Assembly (NCBI GenBank): GCA_963799425.1
Contig: CAWCXA010000007.1
Span: 558,001-622,000 of the forward strand
Direction of reading: 5' to 3'
Source: CAVWSM01 sp963799425
Lineage (GTDB): Bacteria; Actinomycetota; Actinomycetes; Jiangellales; Jiangellaceae
Length of the DNA stretch: 64,000 nt
Shown: one piece after another, positions 8,520 through 17,331 of the stretch
How positions within the stretch are numbered: position 1 is the stretch's first letter
Layout: every line of letters starts with the position of its first letter
The notes under the pieces: generated by a model
What the model was told of the DNA's origin: nothing
The model's database searches: none
What the model saw: only the letters and a program-made list of their open reading frames with translations
Program-made: the position numbers and the translations under genes

Positions 8520-8745
8520 CGGGGCGCGAGTCATGCCAGGTGCTTCCGGGTCTGTACAGCCGAGCGGGAGCCCGAGTATTTTCAGATGTGGCGGATCCCA
8601 CGCCCAACCTCGGCACCGGCGCTCACGCCACCGGCATCTGCGAGGCAAAGGGAGTTCAGCTCTCGGGATTGCTTGGCGGCACCCCTTCGGGTCGTGCCCG
8701 AGGGAGCGTGAGTCTCTCGGTCGCGGCGTGACGAAGGTGGTTGCG

Positions 8746-9420
8746 ATGACCAAGGAAAGGTTGTTCAAGGCCCGCGTTCGTGAGCGCATGTCCAAGACCG
8801 GTGAGAGCTACACGGCCGCGCGCAGCCACGTCTCCCAGAAGCGCGGTCGGGTCCAGGCGGCCCAGAGCAGGTTGGCCGCTCCAACCGATCGTCCCTCGGA
8901 GGACCGGATCGCGGAAGTGACCGGCAGGACGTGGGACGCGTGGTTCTCGGTGCTGGATGGGTGGGGCGCTCAGGGGAAGAAGCGTGGAGACACGGTCGGC
9001 TTCCTGACGAGCGACCATGGCGTCCCGAGCTGGTGGGCGCAGTCCATCACCTACTGGTACCAGCTGGCTCGCGGGATGCGTCTTAAGCACCAGCAGGCGA
9101 ATGGGTTCACGGTCTACGCGACGAGGACGATCGCCGTACCCGTCGACGTTCTCTTCGACGCGTTCACCAACTCACGAACGCGAAGGAAGTGGTTGGCCGA
9201 CGCGACGATGTCGCTCCGCGCATCGCAGCCGCGCCAGACGGCACGGTTCAGCTGGGCTGACGGCTCGACACGCGTCAACGCCTGGTTCGTCGACAAGGGT
9301 CCGTCAAAATCGGCGGTCGAGGTTGCGCACGAGCGGCTGCCGGACAGCGACGAGGCTGAAACGACGAAGGCGGCATGGCGAGCGCGGTTGACCGACCTGA
9401 AGTCGTTCCTGGAGTCGTAA
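8746..9420 (+). CDS. DUF4287 / SRPBCC domain protein
   Basis: 224 residues. The N-terminal ~60 residues are helical and basic (FKARVRERMSKTGESYTAARSHV). The segment from about residue 50 (TGRTWDAWFSVLDGWGAQGKKRGDTVGFLTSDHGVPSWWAQSITYWYQLARG) is a DUF4287-type helical domain. From residue 120 follows an SRPBCC/AHSA1 hydrophobic-pocket domain (IAVPVDVLFDAFTNSRTRRKWL). ATG 8746 is the best start because the conserved sequence begins MTKERLFKARVRERM. The family is common in actinomycetes, its ligand is unknown. It is separate from the SMP-30 gene downstream (97-base gap). Confidence 0.8.
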   Translation: MTKERLFKARVRERMSKTGESYTAARSHVSQKRGRVQAAQSRLAAPTDRPSEDRIAEVTGRTWDAWFSVLDGWGAQGKKRGDTVGFLTSDHGVPSWWAQSITYWYQLARGMRLKHQQANGFTVYATRTIAVPVDVLFDAFTNSRTRRKWLADATMSLRASQPRQTARFSWADGSTRVNAWFVDKGPSKSAVEVAHERLPDSDEAETTKAAWRARLTDLKSFLES

Positions 9421-9517
9421 CTGCGTCCGAGTGGTCAGCCGGCAATCGACGAGTTCGCTGCTGCCCGGGCGTCATCACGAGTGTGCCTTTCTCCGATGGG
9501 TTCGAAGGAGTGCTCCT

Positions 9518-10381
9518 ATGCTGTCGCACGAAACATCCGTCGCTGAGCCGCGAGTCCTGCTGAGCGGCCTTGTGTACGTCGAATCGCCACGCTGGCACGA
9601 GGGCCGGTTGTGGTTTGCCCACTGGGGCGCCGGGGAAATCGTCGTCGTCGCCCTCGACGGCACCAGCGAGATCGTCTCGCAGGGGCCTCCCGAGTTCGGC
9701 TGGTCCATCGAGTGGACGCCCGACGGTCGCCTCCTCATGACCGGACAAGGGCTCACGCGCCAGGAGCCCGACGGTTCGATGGTGCCGCATGCCGACCTTG
9801 CGGGGCTTTCGGACAACTGGAACGAGGTCGTCGTGGACGGGCGTGGCAATGTCTACGTCAACGGAGGGATCGACTTCGAGCCCACGGAAGGCGATCCTCC
9901 TGGGGTCATCGCGCTCGTCACGCCGGATGGCTCGGCTCGGCAGGTTGCCGGCAGCCTTGCCTTCCCCAACGGCATGGTCGTGACTCCCGACAACGCGACA
10001 CTCATCGTCGCCGAGTCGTACGGCAAGCAGGCTCACCGCATTCGACATCGACCGGACGGCGGCCTGTCGAACCGGCGGGTGTGGGCGCACCTCGAAGGCG
10101 GATATCCAGACGGCATCTGCCTGGATGCCGACGGCGCGGTCTGGTACGCCGACGTGCCCAACAAGAGGTGCACACGCGTACGCGAGGGCGGTGAGGTCCT
10201 CCAGACGATTGACCTGGACCGGGGCGCGTTCGCTTGCATGCTCGGTGGTCCGGACGGGCAGACGCTGTTCATCTTGGCCGCCGAATGGGGTGGCCTCGAG
10301 GGCGTGGACGACACGACCGCAAGACGAACCGGTCAGGTGTTGACCACTCCAGCGCCCGCGCGACGCGCGGGGTGGCCGTAG
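9518..10381 (+). CDS. SMP-30/gluconolactonase family protein
   Basis: A six-bladed beta-propeller of 287 residues of the SMP-30/gluconolactonase/LRE family, predicted cytosolic lactonase. Repeated strands such as YVESPRWHEGRLWFAHWGAGEIVVVALDG, FPNGMVVTPDNATLIVAES and GGYPDGICLDADGAVWYADVPN carry the metal ligands (Glu in the first ESPRW motif, Asn in NGM, Asp in YPDGI). ATG 9518 is preceded by GAAGGAG. The substrate lactone is unknown. It converges with the GH3 gene across a hairpin. Confidence 0.88.
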   Translation: MLSHETSVAEPRVLLSGLVYVESPRWHEGRLWFAHWGAGEIVVVALDGTSEIVSQGPPEFGWSIEWTPDGRLLMTGQGLTRQEPDGSMVPHADLAGLSDNWNEVVVDGRGNVYVNGGIDFEPTEGDPPGVIALVTPDGSARQVAGSLAFPNGMVVTPDNATLIVAESYGKQAHRIRHRPDGGLSNRRVWAHLEGGYPDGICLDADGAVWYADVPNKRCTRVREGGEVLQTIDLDRGAFACMLGGPDGQTLFILAAEWGGLEGVDDTTARRTGQVLTTPAPARRAGWP

Positions 10382-10407
10382 GCCGTACGAGGACGGCCCC
10401 GAGAAGG

Positions 10408-10423
10408 CGTTCCCGCGGGAACG
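10408..10423. repeat. Palindrome CGTTCCCGCGGGAACG, copy 1
   Basis: A perfect 16-base palindrome in the gap between the convergent SMP-30 and GH3 genes. Its 14-base core GTTCCCGCGGGAAC recurs at 19330 and 56901, each time outside coding sequence. Confidence 0.6.
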
Positions 10424-10450
10424 TTTCTGACCCTCTGAGGGCCCGACAAG

Positions 10451-10487
10451 GGGAATCGCCGGGCCAGGATCTGGCCCGACGATTCCC
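10451..10487. terminator. Bidirectional hairpin between convergent genes
   Basis: GGGAATCG (10451-10458) plus GGGCCAG (10461-10467) pair with CTGGCCC (10471-10477) plus CGATTCCC (10480-10487), giving a 15-pair stem with a small bulge. It lies between the ends of SMP-30 and GH3. Confidence 0.7.
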
Positions 10488-10516
10488 TCTGTCCTAGATC
10501 GGTGACCTCCTGTGGA

Positions 10517-12985
10517 TCAGCGGATCGTGAACGGCGCCGACACCTCCACGTTGTAGGGCTGAGTCGTATTCCTATCGATCTGCACGATGTACGAGCCCCG
10601 CTCAACGCTGGGCGGCCCGGATGCATTGATGTCGCCCTGTGAAACGGCCAGCGCCGATGCAGGGAAGGCGACCTGCACGACCTTCGACTGACCGGCGTCG
10701 AGGGTCACCTTGGTGAATCCGACGAGCCGTTGCGGCGGCACCACCACTCCGCTCACCGGCTGGGCGACGTAGACAGGGACAATGTCCGTGCCCGCCGTGC
10801 TTCCCGTGTTGGTCACGGTGAACTCAGCGGTTGCGGTGCCCCTTCTGGACACGCTCGGCGTGACCGTCAAGCCGCTGCGGCTGAAGGTCGTGTAGGACAG
10901 CCCGAACCCGAAGGGATACGTCGGGTTGTAGGAGTGCCCCTGCCCCGAGCCGGTGTTCGGAAGCTGGTCGAAGAACTTGGGCTGGTCACCCAACGGCGAT
11001 GGGCAGTCGCCGTCGAAGTCGCCGCCGACGGTCGCAGCATCGGATGGCCAGCTCACCGACAACTTGGCGCTCGGGTTCACCTCGCCGAAGATGACGTCGG
11101 CGACAGCCTGCCCTGCTTCGGTGCTGCCCTGGTAGGCCATCAGAACGGCGTTGGCGCTCTTGGCGGGGCCGAGCCCGACCGGACGACCGGCAATGACGAC
11201 GACGATCACCGGCTTGCCCGTTGCCTGGAGGGCGCTGATCAGAGCCTGCTGGTCAGGCGGCAGCGCCGGCGCTGGGTTGTCGCCCAGGCCTTCGGCGTAC
11301 GCCTTCTCACCCACTGCCACGACTATTGCGTCGGCTGCGGCCGCCGCCGCCACGGCGGATGCCTGATCCGGTGCAAACACCGCGTTCGGGTTGGCGGCCT
11401 GGATGCCCTCCAACACCGTGGTGCCCGGTGGAATCTGGTTGGCCGGGCCCATGCAGCAGACGTGACCTGCGCCGAACACGCCCTGCCAGCTCACGCTCCA
11501 GCCGCCGAGCTGGTTCGTCATCGAGTCGGCACTTGGACCGGTGACGACCACGCTGCTGTTGGCGGCCAACGGCAGCGCGTTGTTCTCGTTGCGCAGCAAA
11601 GTGATCGAGTCCTGCGCTGCCTTCAGCGTGGCGTCCCGTCCAGCGGTGACGGCAGCATTCGCGGCGTTGGCATCCACGCAGGGGACGCTTGGGTCTTCGA
11701 CGCACGGCTGGTCGAACAGCCCGAGCTGGAACTTCAGCGTCAGGATCCGCCGTACGGCCTCGTCGATCCGCTTGCGGGAGATGTCGTGCTCGTCTACGGC
11801 CTGCAGGATGGCTGCCTGCCACTGGTCCGGACCAGAGACCTGCATGCTCATGTCAATACCGGCGTTGACTGCCACGGTGATGGCGCCTGCCAGGTCCGGA
11901 GCGATGTGGTACGCGGTCTGAAGAGCTGGCACATCCAGGTAGTCGCTGATCACCACACCCTTGAAGTCGAGCTGCTTGCGCAAGATGTCGGTGAGCAGGT
12001 AGCGGGAGCCCGTTGCCGGGACACCGTTGATGGAGCCGGAGTTCGCCATGACGGTGAGCGCTCCTGCGTCCAGAGCGGCGGCGTACGGCGGCAGGATCGT
12101 GCTCTGCAGGTAGTTCAGCGGAAGCAGCGCCTCGTTGCGGTCGTGCCCGTTGACCGCCTGCGAGTAGCCGGCGAAGTGCTTCACCGTTGCTGCGACCCCA
12201 AGTGCGTCTTCGGTTGCCGAGAGCTGCAGACCCTTGACGTTCGCCGCCCCCATCGCGCCGGCCAGTACGGGCTGCTCAGCCCATGTCTCGTACGTCCGTC
12301 CCCAGCGGTTGTCGCGGTGCAGGTCCTGCACGGGGGCGAAGTCCCAGACCCAACCCGTGGCCTGCAGGGCCTTCGCCGTGGCCTCGCCACCTGCCTGCGC
12401 GAGGGCCGGGTCCCAGGTCGCACCCATGGCGATCGAGTGCGGGTACAGCGGAGCCTCCCAGGGGTGACCGAACCCGTGTACGGCGTCGATCCCGAAGATC
12501 AGCGGAATGTGCAACCGCGAGTTCGCGATCGCGTACTGCTGGATCACGTTGTAAGAGTCGGCCCAGTCAAATCCGGTGTTGCCGACGCCACCTTGACCGG
12601 TTTGGTCGATCGGGTTGTCGGTGCCACCCGCCAGCAGGGAGCCGACCTTGTTGTCGATGAGGACCTGCTTCATACAGTCAGGGTTCGGAATGGCGAACCC
12701 GCTGTTCCCGCAGTTGCCGGTATCGCCGGTCACAGTCGGCACCAGCTGCTGATCCATCTGGCCGACTTTCTCCTCCAGCGTCATCGCGCCCAAAAGAGCG
12801 TTGACTCTGGTCTTGATCGGCTTGTCCGCGTCGAGCCATGGCGCCCCCCGTGATTTGTGGCCGGACTCGGCGACGCCTTGGCTTGCTGAAAGGCCCCCAA
12901 CCAGCAATGCCCCGACAGCTGCAGCCGTTGCGAGTACGACCTTCCTTCTCCCCCACACATGGCCCCTGGGATGCTGATCGGACAT
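10517..12985 (-). CDS. Secreted glycoside hydrolase family 3 (beta-glucosidase-like)
   Basis: An exported GH3 enzyme of 822 residues that removes terminal beta-linked glucose or xylose units. Residues 1-41 form a Sec-type signal (WGRRKVVLATAAAVGALLVGGLSASQGVAES). The TIM-barrel domain has MTLEEKVGQMDQQ, the substrate-loop KHFAGYSQAVNGHDRNEA and the nucleophile motif KGVVISDYLDV (Asp about residue 330). The alpha/beta sandwich follows (SSVVVTGPSADSMTNQLGGWS; IVVVIAGRPVGLG). The C-terminal fibronectin-III-like domain contains YPFGFGLSYTTF. The length is normal for BglX-like enzymes. The gene stands alone, with a 280-base upstream gap and no sugar transporter nearby. Confidence 0.93.
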   Translation of the reverse strand: MSDQHPRGHVWGRRKVVLATAAAVGALLVGGLSASQGVAESGHKSRGAPWLDADKPIKTRVNALLGAMTLEEKVGQMDQQLVPTVTGDTGNCGNSGFAIPNPDCMKQVLIDNKVGSLLAGGTDNPIDQTGQGGVGNTGFDWADSYNVIQQYAIANSRLHIPLIFGIDAVHGFGHPWEAPLYPHSIAMGATWDPALAQAGGEATAKALQATGWVWDFAPVQDLHRDNRWGRTYETWAEQPVLAGAMGAANVKGLQLSATEDALGVAATVKHFAGYSQAVNGHDRNEALLPLNYLQSTILPPYAAALDAGALTVMANSGSINGVPATGSRYLLTDILRKQLDFKGVVISDYLDVPALQTAYHIAPDLAGAITVAVNAGIDMSMQVSGPDQWQAAILQAVDEHDISRKRIDEAVRRILTLKFQLGLFDQPCVEDPSVPCVDANAANAAVTAGRDATLKAAQDSITLLRNENNALPLAANSSVVVTGPSADSMTNQLGGWSVSWQGVFGAGHVCCMGPANQIPPGTTVLEGIQAANPNAVFAPDQASAVAAAAAADAIVVAVGEKAYAEGLGDNPAPALPPDQQALISALQATGKPVIVVVIAGRPVGLGPAKSANAVLMAYQGSTEAGQAVADVIFGEVNPSAKLSVSWPSDAATVGGDFDGDCPSPLGDQPKFFDQLPNTGSGQGHSYNPTYPFGFGLSYTTFSRSGLTVTPSVSRRGTATAEFTVTNTGSTAGTDIVPVYVAQPVSGVVVPPQRLVGFTKVTLDAGQSKVVQVAFPASALAVSQGDINASGPPSVERGSYIVQIDRNTTQPYNVEVSAPFTIR

Positions 12986-13265
12986 GACTGGACCTCCTTG
13001 AGCGATGGGTGGACAACCTCAGTCCCTGTCCTCGTCGCCAAAATCGCAGACGGCCCCGCACCTTGGCCTCAGGGCGTACCTCACCGGCTCCGGGACGTCG
13101 CTTAACGACGAACGCATTGGAGCCCTCTCCCACGGAGGCGACGCAGCCGAGCGTAGGAGCCCCGTTCGCCCTCGTCAACGCCACATCTACGCGCTCTCCG
13201 CCGAGCACGTCGCCCGACACGGCCGTACGGAAACCCGAACGCTTCGCTGGTGGCGTGGCGTCAAC
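12986..13265. other. Intergenic region upstream of the GH3 gene
   Basis: This 280-base gap holds the GH3 promoter side (GGAGGTCC lies just upstream of its start codon) and the 3' side of the SRPBCC gene. I see no clear CebR-type box (TGGGAGCGCTCCCA); the nearest is TGGAGCCCTCTCCCA around 13110, a weak imperfect match. No other element is visible. Confidence 0.4.
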
Positions 13266-13763
13266 TCACGATGCGCGTGCTGTGGCGTGGGCAGCGAGCT
13301 TGTCCAGTGCGGCCGCCCATCCGGCCGCCCCGGCGGAGTCGCCAGGAATCCCGGTGTGGGTCATCCGCATCCTTGTGCGGCCACCGAGGTCGCTAAGTTC
13401 AACGCGGACCACAGTCGTGCTCGGATGGCCGCCGGGCATGCCTATGCTCGGCCGGGTAGCTACGTTGCCGTCCTCGTCGGACACGGACTCGGTATACACG
13501 AGTAGTTCGTTCTCCACGACCTCGCGGTACTCCCCGCTGAACCACATCTGTACCGGGCCGTGCGGGGAAGGCACTTCCATGCACACCAAACGCCGGCCGC
13601 CCACGCGCACGTCCATGCTCGCGACGGGGATGGTTGCAGCGTCTGGCCCGTACCAGGCTTGGAAGTGTTCGGGAACGGTCCACATCTGCCAGATCAGATC
13701 CACCGGCTCGTCGAAGGTGCGCTCAATGACCACCGCGTCCTCGGCATCTCGTTTGTCACTCAC
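13266..13763 (-). CDS. SRPBCC (AHSA1-like) domain protein
   Basis: A 165-residue START/Bet-v1-fold protein: VVIERTFDEPVDLIWQMWTVPEHFQAWYGPD at the N-terminus, GGRRLVCMEVPSPHG in the sheet, and TRMRMTHTGIPGDSAGAAGWAAALDKLAAHA in the last helix. GTG 13763 was chosen because an AGGAAAGGA ribosome site precedes it and it lies four bases after the stop of the ArsR gene. Longer in-frame starts would run into that gene. In actinomycetes such pairs are transcribed together and the ArsR protein represses both; ligand and reaction are unknown. Confidence 0.88.
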   Translation of the reverse strand: MSDKRDAEDAVVIERTFDEPVDLIWQMWTVPEHFQAWYGPDAATIPVASMDVRVGGRRLVCMEVPSPHGPVQMWFSGEYREVVENELLVYTESVSDEDGNVATRPSIGMPGGHPSTTVVRVELSDLGGRTRMRMTHTGIPGDSAGAAGWAAALDKLAAHATARAS

Positions 13764-13767
13764 CTGA

Positions 13768-14115
13768 TCATCCTTTCCTTCGTTGCCGTTGCAGTTGCCT
13801 GAGGTGGCTGTCCATACGGTCGAAGCGTGCCTCCCACACCGGTCGGTATCGCTCGGCCCACGTCGAGACCTCCTCCAGTGGTGCGGCATCGAGGGTGCAC
13901 GGCCGGTATTGGGCTCGTTGACTGCGTACGACCAACCCGGCCCGTTCCAGCACCTTGATGTGCTTGGAGATCGTCGGAAGTGTCATCCTGAACGGCTCTG
14001 CCAACTCGTTCACGGTCGCCTCGCCTTCCGCGAGCCGGGCCAGGATCGCACGGCGCGTGCGGTTGGCCAGCGCGAAGAACACCTCGCTGAGCCGGTCCTC
14101 GTCGATCGCCGCCAC
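13768..14115 (-). CDS. ArsR-family transcriptional regulator
   Basis: A winged-helix regulator of 115 residues: FFALANRTRRAILARLAEGEATVNELAEPF, then recognition helix MTLPTISKHIKVLERAGLV and wing RSQRAQYRPCTLD. No Cys metal-site motif ELCVCD is present, so it is not a typical metal sensor. The following SRPBCC gene is four bases away, and the C-terminal WAERYRPVWEARFDRMDSHLRQLQ helix is typical of the ArsR/AHSA1-pair subfamily. A perfect palindrome is located 23 bases upstream of the start codon and is the likely autoregulatory operator. Confidence 0.9.
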   Translation of the reverse strand: MAAIDEDRLSEVFFALANRTRRAILARLAEGEATVNELAEPFRMTLPTISKHIKVLERAGLVVRSQRAQYRPCTLDAAPLEEVSTWAERYRPVWEARFDRMDSHLRQLQRQRRKG

Positions 14116-14137
14116 GACACCTCCGTATTTTCCTGCA

Positions 14138-14151
14138 CGGCTAATTAGCCG
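14138..14151. promoter_or_regulatory. Palindromic operator upstream of the ArsR gene
   Basis: CGGCTAATTAGCCG is a perfect 14-base palindrome, AT-rich at its centre and 22 bases upstream of the ArsR start codon. Its position fits binding by the ArsR protein and blocking of the promoter. CCGTAT (14123) and ATACGG (14152) form a further inverted pair around it. Confidence 0.55.
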
Positions 14152-14227
14152 ATACGGAAACTATGCCTGGCGGTGACCGGTTGTCAACCAGGCGACTGGG
14201 GATGCCCCGGCTCGGGCGCGAATTGGG

Positions 14228-14494
14228 TCAGACCAAGAGGGTGAACTCCAGCCGGCTGTCGAAGTTGGCATAGCCGGCGCGTTGAAAGCCCTTGTACATC
14301 GCGATGTTCTGCGCGTCGCAGTCGCCGCGGATCTCGGTGGCACCGTTGTCAGCCAGGATGCTGGTTCCGTGCGCCACGACTGACGAGCTGTAGCCCTTGC
14401 CCCGGTGTGCGGGTGACACACCGACGAAGCCGATCACCGGAAAGGCGGGGCTGCGCGCCGGCAGGCTGACCACGGCGGGGGTGATCGTGGTCAA
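14228..14494 (-). pseudogene. Truncated GNAT acetyltransferase
   Basis: The 88 codons from TTG 14494 encode only the acetyl-CoA half of a GNAT acetyltransferase: VIGFVGVSPAHRGKGYSSSVV (motif A with R-x-x-G-K-G) and a final strand IAMYKGFQRAGYANFDSRLEF. Normal family members have 140-160 or more residues. The frame stays open upstream to about 14705 (codons reading RARWEWLYNGRAVDLARH) but contains no ATG or GTG and runs into the upstream side of the divergent hydrolase gene. So the gene seems to have lost its 5' end. Alternatively it starts at TTG as a short protein. Confidence 0.5.
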
Positions 14495-14723
14495 AGGATA
14501 GGTCCTTCGCTCAAGCGGATGAGGAGACGTCGCGGGGTGCGGATCGGGGAACGGGAAGCGGAGGGGAATGACGGCGGCGATTCCGCCGGGGGCGACGATA
14601 CGCAGGGCGATGCGCTGCCGATCGCGGTGCCGGGCCAGATCAACAGCGCGGCCGTTGTAGAGCCATTCCCAACGCGCGCGGAAAGCAGATCCTCTGATGT
14701 GATGTCAGGCGGAGGCCTGGACG

Positions 14724-16319
14724 ATGGTCAAGCGGGTGGTTGTGGCGGTTCTGGCCACCTGTGCTGTCGCTTCGACGGTGGAAGCGGCGAGAGCGACTGA
14801 CGAGCCACCCGAGCAGTGGCGCAGCGTCTGGGTGGACTCGTTCAACCCCGGCATCTATGGCCCGGACCAGGTGACCCAGCTGGTCGACGACGCGGTGGAG
14901 CTCAATGCCAACGCGCTCGTCGTCCAGGTGTCGCGGCGCTACGACTGCTTTTGCAACCGGGCGGTGTATCCGCGAACGGAAGCCGCGATCGCTACCCGAC
15001 CGTACGACCCGCTCGACGAGCTCCTCGAGCAGGCGCACGACGCCGAGCTCGAGGTGCACGCGTGGGTAAACGTCGGCTTCATGTGGAATCCGGCAGTGGG
15101 CCTGCCGACGTCGCCGAACCACGTCTTCAACCGGCACGGGCCGTCTGCGACCGGTGCCGATCGTTGGTTGAACCGCAAGGTGGACGGCACTGAGCTGGCC
15201 GGCACTAGCGCGTACGTCGACCCGGCCAACCCCGCGGCGGTCGACTACATCGTCCGCGCGGTCCAGAGCATCGTGCGTGAGTACGACGTCGACGGCGTCA
15301 ACCTCGACTACATCCGCTACCCCGACGGCAGCTCCACGAGGACCTACAGCGACTGGGGCTACACCGACGTGGCCATCGCCCGGTTCCAGGCGGCGACTGG
15401 GCGGACGGACGTTCCGGCGCCGTTCGACCACCAGTGGAGCGACTGGCGGCGTGATCAGGTCACCAACCTGGTGCGCCGGATCTACCTCGGCATCTACGAC
15501 GTCGACCCGAAGGTGCGACTGACGAACAACGCCATCACGTACGGCCACGGCCCGCAGTCGGTCGGCGGCTGGGACAACACCCGCGCGTACGCCGAGGTGC
15601 TGCAGGACTGGAAGGGTTGGCTGGACGAGGGGATCATCGACACGGTCATCGCGATGAACTACAAGCGCGACTCGCTGATCGGCCCGGCCAACAACCAGCA
15701 GCGGATGTTCGACGAGTGGACCGAGGTTGTCGCCGACTGGCAGGGCGACCGGCAGGCGGTCAACGGCCCGGCGCTTTACCTCAACGAGGTCGAAGACAGC
15801 GTCGTGCAGCTCCGCGACACGCTGACGCCCACCGCGACCGGAAACGTCGCGGTCGGCTGGAGCGGCTACTCGTACGCAAACCAGAGCCAGACTGCCGCGG
15901 CGACTGGCGCAACAGCTCAGGTCAAACGGGCCGAGCAGCAGAAGCTGGTCACAGCATTGACGACCGGACCGAACGCGCCTTTCGCCGAGAAGGCGTCGGT
16001 GCCGGAGATGACGTGGAAGTCCCGCCCTGCTACCGGGCACGTGGCCGGCACGGTCTCCCTGCCCCACGGCAGGGCGCTCGACCAGGTCGGGGTCACTCTC
16101 AAGCGCTTTCCCGGTGGGGCTGAGCAGACGCGGCTGACCGATGGTTCCGGCTGGTTCGGGTTCGTCGACGTCAAGCCCGGCTTCTACCTGGTGAAGGTCG
16201 ATCTGCCCGCCGGCGTTGTGGGTCGTCAAGCGCGTTTCCTATGGGTCGGTAAGGGTAGTTTCAGCGAGCCCGACTTCCACGTCTTCCAGCGCCTCGAACA
16301 GGGCAACTCCGCGTCATGA
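14724..16319 (+). CDS. Secreted family-10-like glycosyl hydrolase (GHL10/YngK type)
   Basis: 531 residues with an N-terminal Sec signal (RVVVAVLATCAVASTVEAARA, cleavage near residue 24). The barrel has the GHL10 (DUF187) features: WRSVWVDSFNPGIYGPDQVTQLVDDAV, NALVVQVSRRYDCFCNRAVYPRTE, HAWVNVGFMWNP, DPANPAAVDYIVRAV and YDVDGVNLDYIRYPDG, where Asp and Glu/Asp residues usually lie at the active site. The C-terminal ~90 residues (AGTVSLPHGRALDQVGVTLKRFPGG...GWFGFVDVKPGFYLVKVDLPAG) form a CarboxypepD-type beta-sandwich. The reaction in this family is poorly known. The gene is a single transcription unit, converging with a GNAT gene. Confidence 0.85.
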   Translation: MVKRVVVAVLATCAVASTVEAARATDEPPEQWRSVWVDSFNPGIYGPDQVTQLVDDAVELNANALVVQVSRRYDCFCNRAVYPRTEAAIATRPYDPLDELLEQAHDAELEVHAWVNVGFMWNPAVGLPTSPNHVFNRHGPSATGADRWLNRKVDGTELAGTSAYVDPANPAAVDYIVRAVQSIVREYDVDGVNLDYIRYPDGSSTRTYSDWGYTDVAIARFQAATGRTDVPAPFDHQWSDWRRDQVTNLVRRIYLGIYDVDPKVRLTNNAITYGHGPQSVGGWDNTRAYAEVLQDWKGWLDEGIIDTVIAMNYKRDSLIGPANNQQRMFDEWTEVVADWQGDRQAVNGPALYLNEVEDSVVQLRDTLTPTATGNVAVGWSGYSYANQSQTAAATGATAQVKRAEQQKLVTALTTGPNAPFAEKASVPEMTWKSRPATGHVAGTVSLPHGRALDQVGVTLKRFPGGAEQTRLTDGSGWFGFVDVKPGFYLVKVDLPAGVVGRQARFLWVGKGSFSEPDFHVFQRLEQGNSAS

Positions 16320-16353
16320 TCACCAGCGTTCGCCTCACGTGCACTCCCGATGA

Positions 16354-16899
16354 CTACGAACTGTCCGTGCGATCCGTGTCAGCGATCCACCGAATTTCCC
16401 CGTCTTCGACCGTGCCGGTTGGAGTCAACCCCAGATATCGCGCGACGCTGATTGACGCCTCATGAGCCGGATGTACATGCGCGACGAAGGCCTCTACGCC
16501 GCGGCTCCGGAGCCACTCAGTCATGGCCGCGGTAGCTTCCTTCGCGTATCCCTGCCGTTGATGTGGGGTTGCGATCACCCAAGCAACTTCAGCGGTCACT
16601 GCGCCGTTCCTGGTCAACGTCGCCTGAACAGTGCCCACGGCAACCCCGCTGTCACGGTGACGGACAACCCAGTTCAGCCATCCCTGCGACCCGTCTGCGG
16701 AGTGCCCGACAACCAGTCGGATGTAGCGTGCGCGCAGTTCCTCGCGCGTTGCCGGCCGACCCCCGATGAACGCGTGCAAACGTTCATCATCGAGGGCCAA
16801 AGCCATCTCGGCTGCGTGATCGGGTCGCAACGGCTCCAGAACCAACCGCAGCGTCTCGATTACCTCCGCTTCCGGCCAGATTGCTTCATGAGTCACCAC
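16354..16899 (-). CDS. GNAT-family N-acetyltransferase (RimJ/RimL type)
   Basis: 181 residues with the RimL-like architecture: ETLRLVLEPLRPDHAAEMALAL at the N-terminus, central NWVVRHRDSGVAVGTVQATL, the acetyl-CoA loop EVAWVIATPHQRQGYAKEATAAMTEWL and the final YLGLTPTGTVEDGEIRW. It is a cytosolic acetyltransferase for the N-terminus of a protein or a small molecule such as an antibiotic; specificity cannot be deduced. It is a lone gene convergent with the GHL10 hydrolase. Confidence 0.88.
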   Translation of the reverse strand: MVTHEAIWPEAEVIETLRLVLEPLRPDHAAEMALALDDERLHAFIGGRPATREELRARYIRLVVGHSADGSQGWLNWVVRHRDSGVAVGTVQATLTRNGAVTAEVAWVIATPHQRQGYAKEATAAMTEWLRSRGVEAFVAHVHPAHEASISVARYLGLTPTGTVEDGEIRWIADTDRTDSS

Positions 16900-17010
16900 G
16901 ACACCGTACGCACAATTACCGTCAGGTCAGAGCCGTGCCGTCTTACCCACATCCACCGCGTACGTTCGCCGCATTTGGCAGCCGATCCGCGGCAAAGCGG
17001 ACGCTCCGGC

Positions 17011-17331
17011 TCATGAGGTCTTAGCGACGATCTCCACGAGATTCCCATCGGGATCGCGCAGTAAGGCATGGCGGTTGTTGTTGCCGGTGTCTTGAGGAGG
17101 CTGGACCACAGGCACCCCTGCGGCCACCAGCTGCGCGTAGGCCACATCGACGTCGTCAGTCCACTCGACTAACGACATGGCCGGGGTCCCCGGGGCAGCT
17201 ACGACACTATGGATGTGCTGGGCCGCCTGGATAGTTCCCAGACCGATGGTGAACTCATTGGCGCTGAGCGGTTTGGCGGCGACAGTCAGTGTGCTAACTC
17301 TGCGCCGCCGCGCGGGTCCACGAGCAGCGGC
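17011..17331 (-). pseudogene. VOC/glyoxalase gene lacking its start
   Basis: The minus strand is open between 17331 and the TGA at 17011-17013 and encodes VOC sequence: LTVAAKPLSANEF near the front, SLVEWTDDVDVAYAQLVAAGVP in the middle and ALLRDPDGNLVEIVAKTS at the end, the hallmark C-terminal strand with metal-ligand Glu. No ATG or GTG precedes the conserved part; ATG 17178 gives only 55 residues. The same frame upstream is separated from the alpha/beta hydrolase by its stop codon at 17332-17334. The first domain half of the VOC gene seems to be deleted. Confidence 0.55.

Noticed and set aside
10730..12853. A 707-codon open frame opposite to the GH3 gene.
   Set aside because: It is composed of Arg/Gly/Val-rich sequence with no domain, and lies entirely opposite to a clearly conserved GH3 enzyme.
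13100..13125. Possible CebR-type box upstream of the GH3 gene.
   Set aside because: Only a partial and imperfect match to TGGGAGCGCTCCCA, with no LacI regulator nearby.
13009..13767. Plus-strand open frame over the SRPBCC gene.
   Set aside because: Shadow of the minus-strand SRPBCC protein; Ser/Thr/Arg-rich and no ribosome site.
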